From Lachnospiraceae bacterium (GTDB lineage: Bacteria; Bacillota_A; Clostridia; Lachnospirales; Lachnospiraceae), in assembly GCA_024691045.1 (NCBI GenBank), contig JAILOC010000206.1, forward strand, positions 1 to 11,418: DNA of 11,418 bases, in the 5' to 3' direction. Numbering within the stretch: position 1 is the stretch's first letter; every line of letters starts with the position of its first letter. Below the pieces are notes generated by a model that was not told where the DNA came from, made no database searches, and was given only the letters and a program-made list of their open reading frames with translations. Position numbers and translations under genes: made by a program. Positions 7,782 to 11,418 of the stretch are shown here, piece after piece.

Positions 7782-8703
7782 ATTTAAGTGCCTCCAAAGC
7801 AGTTCCCAAGGTTTCCGTGTCGCTTACATTAAAAATCTTTGCCCCGGGACAGGTTCTCTTTACAAATCCCGACAGGACATTTCCGGGTCCGCATTCTATG
7901 AATGTATCCGCCCCGGCATTTTCCATATTGCGGAGAGTTTCCTCCCATCTGACGCTGTTTGATATCTGGCCTGAGATAAGATCGATTATCTTCCCCTTAT
8001 CCCCGGGATAAACGGATGCTGCTTTGTTCGAATAGATATCCGTGTCGGAGCTTTTGATGAAATATCCTCCGCCTTTCAGTTCGTCCCTGAGACCGTTTGA
8101 TGCGGACTTCATATACGGAGTATGGAAAGGACCGCTTACCGCAAGAGATATGCATCTTACCTTTTTGAGGGACAGTGCAAGCTGAAGCTCCGATATCTTC
8201 TCTGCAGTACCGGAAACAACAATCTGTCCGGGGCAGTTATAATTGACGGGATACACTCCGATCTCTTCACACATCTCTTCAAGCTCACCCGCATCCATTC
8301 TCAGGACCGCAAGCATTCCGCCGTCTATTCTCCTTGCGGCCTCATCCATAAGAAGGCCTCTCTTGATGACCAGCCTGAATGCAGACATCTCATCCATGAT
8401 CCCGCTGAGTGCAAGCCCCGCAACCTCACCGAGTGAAAAACCGGCGATCATATCCGGAGCCACACCGTTTTCCTTAAGAGAAAGAGCTGCGGCAAGATCG
8501 GCCAAAAACAGGCAGGGCTGTGTATTTGATGTGCGTTTTAATTCCTCTTCGCTTCCTTCGAACATCTGCATAAGAGTTCCCGGGCGTATCTTTTCCGCTT
8601 CATCAAATATCAAGCGTACCGCTTTACTGCTTTCATATAATTCTCTTCCCATGCCGGGATGCTGGCTTCCCTGTCCCGCAAGTAAAAATGCTGTCTTTCC
8701 CAT
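7774..8703 (-). CDS. fabD: Malonyl-CoA:ACP transacylase
   Basis: FabD loads malonyl groups from malonyl-CoA onto the acyl carrier protein. The 309-residue protein starts with KTAFLLAGQGSQHPGMG, the family's N-terminal motif. The active-site serine is S90 in GFSLGE, the carboxylate-binding arginine is probably R115 in IKRGLLM, and the catalytic histidine is H194 in SGPFHTPYM; ECGPGNVLSG lies near the C-terminus. One detail is unusual compared with the textbook GHSLGE: a phenylalanine stands before the active-site serine where E. coli has histidine. The gene follows fabK after 23 bp with a modest AGGA ribosome binding site and ends inside the start of fabG. Confidence 0.95.
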   Translation of the reverse strand: MGKTAFLLAGQGSQHPGMGRELYESSKAVRLIFDEAEKIRPGTLMQMFEGSEEELKRTSNTQPCLFLADLAAALSLKENGVAPDMIAGFSLGEVAGLALSGIMDEMSAFRLVIKRGLLMDEAARRIDGGMLAVLRMDAGELEEMCEEIGVYPVNYNCPGQIVVSGTAEKISELQLALSLKKVRCISLAVSGPFHTPYMKSASNGLRDELKGGGYFIKSSDTDIYSNKAASVYPGDKGKIIDLISGQISNSVRWEETLRNMENAGADTFIECGPGNVLSGFVKRTCPGAKIFNVSDTETLGTALEALKYA

Positions 8704-8726
8704 TTATATCTTTTCCTGTTTCCGGG

Positions 8727-9659
8727 TCATTTAATCCCCATTAATCTGTATGCATCCCTGCAGATGCCTGTGATTATCTCTTCGCAGGTTCCTTCACTAT
8801 TCACAAGACCAGCGATCTGTCCGCACATGCAGGATCCGTTCCTTACATCTCCTTCTATCGCAGCTCTTCTGAGTGCGCCCGCTCCGAGCTTTTCCAGATC
8901 CTCCGGTTTTGTGTTCGGATCCTTTTCCATACGATCGAACTCTCTGCTCATACGGTTCTTGAGAGCACGGACGGGATGACCGAGAGTTTTTCCCGTTACT
9001 ATTGTGTCTCGGTCCTTCGCGGAAAGAACCTTTTCCTTATAGTTTTCGTGAACGTTACATTCCTTAGCGGTAAGGAATCTTGTGCCCATCTGAACAGCTG
9101 TTGCACCGAGCATGAAAGCGGCAGCCATTCCTCTTCCGTCCGCAATTCCTCCCGCAGCGATCACCGGAATGCTGACAGCATCAACAACCTGGGGAACAAG
9201 TGCCATTGTTGTGGTTTCGCCGACATGTCCTCCGGATTCACAGCCTTCGGCTATAACCGCGGATGCACCCATATCCTCGACCATTCTTGCAAGCGCCACG
9301 CTCGCAACGACGCAGATCACTTTAACTCCCGCACCTTTGAGCTTCTCCATATATCTGGCAGGATTACCCGCGCCTGTCGTTACGACCGATATCTTCTCTT
9401 CGCACACGACATCGACTGCTTCATCTATATACGGGCTCATGAGCATCAGGTTTACACCGAACACCTTGTCGGTAAGCTTCCTTGCTTCCTGTATCTGGGC
9501 GCGGAGCTGTTCTCCGTTAGAATTCATTGCCGCGATAAGCCCGAGGCCTCCCGCTTCGGATACGGCCGATGCAAGCCTCGCATCCGCTATCCATGCCATT
9601 CCGCCCTGAAATACCGGATATCTTATACCGAGCATTTCGCATACCGGATTTTTATCCAT
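8727..9659 (-). CDS. fabK: Enoyl-ACP reductase, FMN-dependent type II
   Basis: FabK carries out the last step of each elongation round, reducing trans-2-enoyl-ACP with NAD(P)H through bound FMN. The 310-residue TIM-barrel flavoprotein (nitronate monooxygenase/FabK family) shows PVFQGGMAWIAD (15-26), EAGGLGLIAA, the NLMLMSP strand, TTGAGNPARYM, the EGCESGGHVGE motif with the likely catalytic H145, the phosphate-binding AAGGIADGRG and GTRFLTA. Its position between acpP and fabD supports FabK rather than a nitronate monooxygenase. FabK enzymes are unrelated to FabI and naturally resist triclosan-type FabI inhibitors. The start at 9659 has AAGGAG five bases upstream. It is the only enoyl reductase in the window. 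Confidence 0.95.
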   Translation of the reverse strand: MDKNPVCEMLGIRYPVFQGGMAWIADARLASAVSEAGGLGLIAAMNSNGEQLRAQIQEARKLTDKVFGVNLMLMSPYIDEAVDVVCEEKISVVTTGAGNPARYMEKLKGAGVKVICVVASVALARMVEDMGASAVIAEGCESGGHVGETTTMALVPQVVDAVSIPVIAAGGIADGRGMAAAFMLGATAVQMGTRFLTAKECNVHENYKEKVLSAKDRDTIVTGKTLGHPVRALKNRMSREFDRMEKDPNTKPEDLEKLGAGALRRAAIEGDVRNGSCMCGQIAGLVNSEGTCEEIITGICRDAYRLMGIK

Positions 9660-9678
9660 CTCTTCTCCTTATGTCAGA

Positions 9679-9900
9679 TCACTGCTTCTCTATATACTCG
9701 GCAAGTTTTTCTATGGAAGTGATTTCCTGTGAAAGCTCGATCTTGCAGTCAAGCTCTTCCTGAAGCTGCATAACAAGCTCCATGATGTCGAGTGAATCAA
9801 GTCCGATCTCTGCGAAGGTATCTGTAGCCTTGAACTCAGCTTCGTCCTTGTCAAGGTAGCCTGCGATAACACGGATGATTGTTTCGGTAACGTTTTTCAT
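9679..9900 (-). CDS. acpP: Acyl carrier protein
   Basis: This 73-residue acidic helical protein carries the growing acyl chain on 4'-phosphopantetheine. The attachment motif is GLDSLD, with S36 as the modified serine, followed by the recognition helix IMELVMQLQEEL. The length and charge are typical. It is the first gene of the operon; its ATG at 9900 has AAGGAG about 8 bases upstream and a predicted leader of roughly 40 nt from the promoter at 9948-9978. In the classical clostridial order fabH would stand before it; here only the control region and the divergent MerR gene do. No phosphopantetheinyl transferase gene is in the window. Confidence 0.95.
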   Translation of the reverse strand: MKNVTETIIRVIAGYLDKDEAEFKATDTFAEIGLDSLDIMELVMQLQEELDCKIELSQEITSIEKLAEYIEKQ

Positions 9901-9947
9901 TCTGTTTTCTCCTTAATCCCTTTACGGGTACATTGATTCTCGTCACA

Positions 9948-9978
9948 AGGATATACTTGGGGGTAACTCCCAAGTCAA
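9948..9978 (-). promoter_or_regulatory. FAS operon promoter
   Basis: On the minus strand TTGACT (9978-9973, five of six consensus positions) is the -35 box, preceded by an A/T-rich stretch (about 9979-9990) that could act as an UP element. Two -10 boxes are possible: TATATC with a 17-bp spacer (9955-9950) or TATCCT with a 19-bp spacer (9953-9948). Each matches four of six positions. The 17-bp choice is a normal constitutive or repressible promoter; the 19-bp choice is the stretched geometry of MerR-activated promoters. The palindrome at 9955-9975 fills the spacer in either case. A transcript would start near 9943 and have a leader of about 40 nt. Confidence 0.7.
9955..9975. promoter_or_regulatory. 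Near-perfect 21-bp palindrome in the FAS promoter, probable MerR operator
   Basis: The arms ACTTGGG (9955-9961) and CCCAAGT (9969-9975) are perfect inverted repeats around GGTAACT; only one of the ten pairs fails. The site overlaps the -35 box and fills the spacer up to the -10 of the operon promoter, the position favoured by MerR-family proteins. It closely resembles the perfect palindrome at 10065-10086 next to the divergent MerR gene, which makes that regulator the obvious candidate to bind here. That it is an operator is inferred. Confidence 0.72.
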
Positions 9979-10064
9979 TAAAAATTTCATAAACAGGATT
10001 CTTAGCTATTCTAGTGCATTCCGCGGTTTTTGGCTGTTCTGAAATAATACGAAACATAACAAAA

Positions 10065-10086
10065 ACCTTGGGGTTAACCCCAAGGT
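10065..10086. promoter_or_regulatory. Perfect 22-bp palindrome upstream of the divergent MerR gene, probable autoregulatory operator
   Basis: ACCTTGGGGTT is followed directly by its exact reverse complement AACCCCAAGGT, so all 11 pairs match. The core layout (CCTT...GTTAAC...AAGG) is like operators of known MerR-family proteins such as the SoxR box. The site ends 16 bp before the regulator's ATG and lies on its likely promoter. Its centre is about 110 bp from the centre of the second palindrome in the FAS promoter. It is not a terminator: no T-run follows on either strand that would fit, and it lies between divergent genes. Confidence 0.75.
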
Positions 10087-10096
10087 ATGATATGAT
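10068..10096 (+). promoter_or_regulatory. Probable promoter of the divergent MerR gene
   Basis: TATGAT (10091-10096, five of six consensus positions) is the best -10 box. With a 17-bp spacer the -35 would be TTGGGG (10068-10073), a weak match lying within the palindrome. A second TATGAT at 10086-10091 has no acceptable -35. Initiation about seven bases after 10096 would fall at or next to the ATG at 10103, predicting a leaderless or nearly leaderless mRNA. A protein bound to the palindrome would cover the -35, consistent with autorepression. Confidence 0.5.
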
Positions 10097-10102
10097 ACCT
10101 GT

Positions 10103-10951
10103 ATGAACAAAAATGATAAAGACAATCCCGCAAACATGGAATATACATTACGCGTCTCTGACTTTGCGAGCCTGTGCGGCACCACAAGGGATACTCTCAG
10201 ATATTACTATGAACAGGAGATCCTGGTTCCTTGGACTGATCCTACTAACGGATATCATTATTATTCCGCCGCTCACATAAGCTCATTCTTTTTCATCACA
10301 ACGCTGAGACAATCGGGATGCTCCATTGAAGAGATCCGTGAGATCATCCACAATCTCTCAAGAAGCGGAATAGAGGATCTTGCCAATTCCAAGATCCGTG
10401 AGATGGAAAGAGAAGCATATCTTATAACCAAGAAGATCTCGGCTCTCAAGCTGGGAATGTGGATTCTGGGAAAGTACAATTCCCATAGGCCCGGAACGCC
10501 CTTCGTGGATATGATACCGCCGATGAGCGTATATAAAAGTCCGATTGCCGAGAAGGATTCTTCCTTCCATGCTGCTGATATAGCAGGTGAGCTTTCATGG
10601 CATCTTGCCAGAACAACCGAAGACGATTCGTTACCTGTATTCCCTGCCGGTGTTACCATCGATTACGATGACCTGGTTGCGGGAAAGTATGTGTACAACA
10701 ATATAATCAGTCTGTCATTCCTGCCCGCGGACAATATAGGTACATTCCCTGTTCCGGGAAGCAAGGCAGTTCTGTGTTATCATGACAACAATTCGCCGGA
10801 CATCGGAAGATCCTATCGTAAGATGCTGTCGCTCATCTCACGTAATAATCTTAAGCCAATCTCCGACCTGTACTCCGTAAGCCTGTTCAATCTCTATGAC
10901 AACAGCAGGAATCATACCTACTTCAAATATCTGTTCATATGCGTTGAATAA
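10103..10951 (+). CDS. MerR-family transcriptional regulator with C-terminal effector-type domain, divergent from the FAS operon
   Basis: This 282-residue protein has an N-terminal winged helix-turn-helix of MerR type: RVSDFASLCGTTRDTLRYYY (17-36), a wing with NGYHYYS (49-55), and the second helix pair LRQSGCSIEEIREIIHNLS (68-86). A long helix (about 95-120) should form the antiparallel dimer coiled coil. The remaining 160 residues look like a small-molecule binding domain of the BmrR/GyrI-like kind; I infer this from length and layout, not from a specific motif. There is no cysteine cluster suggesting a metal sensor. The gene is divergent from acpP, and each promoter carries a related palindrome, so it probably controls the FAS operon and itself. 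No Shine-Dalgarno precedes the ATG at 10103; an alternative ATG at 10136 also lacks one. The usual clostridial FAS regulator is a MarR-type FabT, so this would be a different regulatory solution. The ligand is unknown. Confidence 0.85.
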   Translation: MNKNDKDNPANMEYTLRVSDFASLCGTTRDTLRYYYEQEILVPWTDPTNGYHYYSAAHISSFFFITTLRQSGCSIEEIREIIHNLSRSGIEDLANSKIREMEREAYLITKKISALKLGMWILGKYNSHRPGTPFVDMIPPMSVYKSPIAEKDSSFHAADIAGELSWHLARTTEDDSLPVFPAGVTIDYDDLVAGKYVYNNIISLSFLPADNIGTFPVPGSKAVLCYHDNNSPDIGRSYRKMLSLISRNNLKPISDLYSVSLFNLYDNSRNHTYFKYLFICVE

Positions 10952-10964
10952 AATGTGCCGCGTA

Positions 10965-11418
10965 TCAGAAAAGCGATATCCTGTCGAGCACTCCGGCTTC
11001 ATTCAATGTGACCAGACAGGATGATACCAGTACAGCAACGATCAGCAGCCCGGTGATCAATCTTCTGAGCCTGATAAACGTTCCCACGTTTTTCATCTCA
11101 TAGATCACCCAGTCATTCTTTTCCTGATCATATTCCGTACCGCAGTAGGGACAGCTTCTCGACTTGAATGCATCGAAGCTTCCTCCGCAGGAGGAGCACT
11201 GTATGTTTGTTATGGAGAAATTGTTCTCGTACGGAATATCCGTCCTTCTTCCGGCCTTGATCCTGTAGACCTCATCACGTGTTTTTATCTTATTTCCAAG
11301 ATCCCTTGAATTTTCAAAATACAGATCGGCGGTGACATTTACCATATTGCCTGTAGCACGGACACTTTTACATGCAATATAACCCTTTGATGCCACATCC
11401 ACGATATTATCGAATTCT
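10965..11418 (-). CDS. Zinc-ribbon protein with one C-terminal membrane segment, N-terminus beyond the right edge
   Basis: The frame is open from the right edge to the stop at 10965, giving about 151 codons. A GTG at 11402 could serve as a start, but the codons upstream of it (E-F-D-N-I) stay open and no Shine-Dalgarno is visible, so I read the gene as entering from outside. Visible parts are a beta-rich segment (VNVTADLYFENSRD), then a four-cysteine zinc ribbon (CSSC...CPYC; C69, C72, C84 and C87 counted from the GTG) followed by EYDQEKNDWVIYEMK. A hydrophobic helix (RLITGLLIVAVLVSSCLVTL, about 114-133) and a short tail end the protein. The layout recalls Tim44-like domain proteins with a zinc ribbon found in clostridia, but this is a weak resemblance. 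The gene converges on the MerR gene with 13 bp between the stop codons and no clear terminator, and it has no visible link to lipid synthesis. Confidence 0.6.
   Translation of the reverse strand, partial: EFDNIVDVASKGYIACKSVRATGNMVNVTADLYFENSRDLGNKIKTRDEVYRIKAGRRTDIPYENNFSITNIQCSSCGGSFDAFKSRSCPYCGTEYDQEKNDWVIYEMKNVGTFIRLRRLITGLLIVAVLVSSCLVTLNEAGVLDRISLF

Noticed and set aside
8976..9722. Long open frame (248 codons) on the plus strand
   Set aside because: It is antisense to fabK and part of acpP, two unmistakable genes. It has no domain, no credible start signal, and is cysteine/serine/histidine-rich as typical shadows are.
9851..10057. Small minus-strand open frame covering the acpP start and control region
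   Set aside because: It overlaps acpP in another frame and runs through the promoter and operator; no ribosome binding site or protein-like composition.
10065..10086. Perfect palindrome as a terminator hairpin
   Set aside because: It lies between divergently transcribed genes with no upstream gene to terminate, and it matches a second palindrome in the opposite promoter, so an operator is the better explanation.
10952..10964. Bidirectional terminator between the convergent MerR and zinc-ribbon genes
   Set aside because: Only weak 4-bp pairings are present around 10945-10980 and no T-run follows; not supportable.
11411..11418. GAATTC (EcoRI site) at the right edge, possibly a cloning junction
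   Set aside because: The reading frame of the zinc-ribbon gene continues through it, and a six-base site is expected by chance; nothing indicates vector sequence.
1..11418. tRNA, rRNA, CRISPR array, insertion sequence or phage attachment site
   Set aside because: I saw no direct repeat arrays, transposase-like frames, terminal inverted repeats or conserved RNA sequences; nearly all of the window is accounted for by the genes listed.

Overview
This window carries an almost complete bacterial type II fatty acid synthesis (FAS II) locus. Eleven genes lie on the minus strand and read from about 9900 down to 223, in the order acpP-fabK-fabD-fabG-fabF-accB-fabZ-accC-accD-accA and then a medium-chain acyl-CoA synthetase-like gene. 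The gene order, the FMN-dependent enoyl reductase FabK, the split acetyl-CoA carboxylase with a zinc-finger AccD and a short AccA, the AAGGAG-type ribosome binding sites and the moderate GC content all point to a Clostridia-class Firmicute. Lachnospiraceae-like is my best guess; the sequence alone does not fix a genus.

Layout from left to right. Positions 1-79 (minus) are the first 26 codons of a MerR-family regulator that runs off the left edge. Its promoter and a palindromic site of CCTTGGGG type lie at 108-138. A rho-independent terminator at 176-219 closes the FAS operon. Positions 223-9900 (minus) are the operon itself, with very tight packing: 8-bp overlaps at fabD/fabG and fabG/fabF, a stop codon directly abutting the start at accC/accD, and a largest internal gap of 67 bp between accB and fabZ. 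Positions 9901-10102 are a divergent control region with two closely related palindromes, one inside the operon promoter and one just upstream of the regulator. Positions 10103-10951 (plus) are a MerR-family regulator with a C-terminal domain that probably binds an effector. Positions 10965-11418 (minus) are the C-terminal part of a zinc-ribbon, single-membrane-segment protein that enters from the right edge.

How the genes work together. AccA, AccB, AccC and AccD make malonyl-CoA. FabD moves the malonyl group to the acyl carrier protein. FabF, FabG, FabZ and FabK run the condensation, ketoreduction, dehydration and enoyl reduction cycle. The terminal acyl-CoA synthetase could activate free carboxylic acids to CoA thioesters, possibly as primers.

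The arrangement departs from the classical clostridial cluster at both ends. The usual head genes, a MarR-type regulator (FabT-like) and fabH, are absent. A divergent MerR-type regulator with its own palindromic operators sits there instead, and an acyl-CoA synthetase is added at the tail. The most interesting hypothesis from the window is a MerR-controlled, FabH-less FAS II operon, perhaps sensing a lipid-related or other small molecule through the regulator's C-terminal domain. A second MerR gene with a related operator lies just beyond the operon's end.
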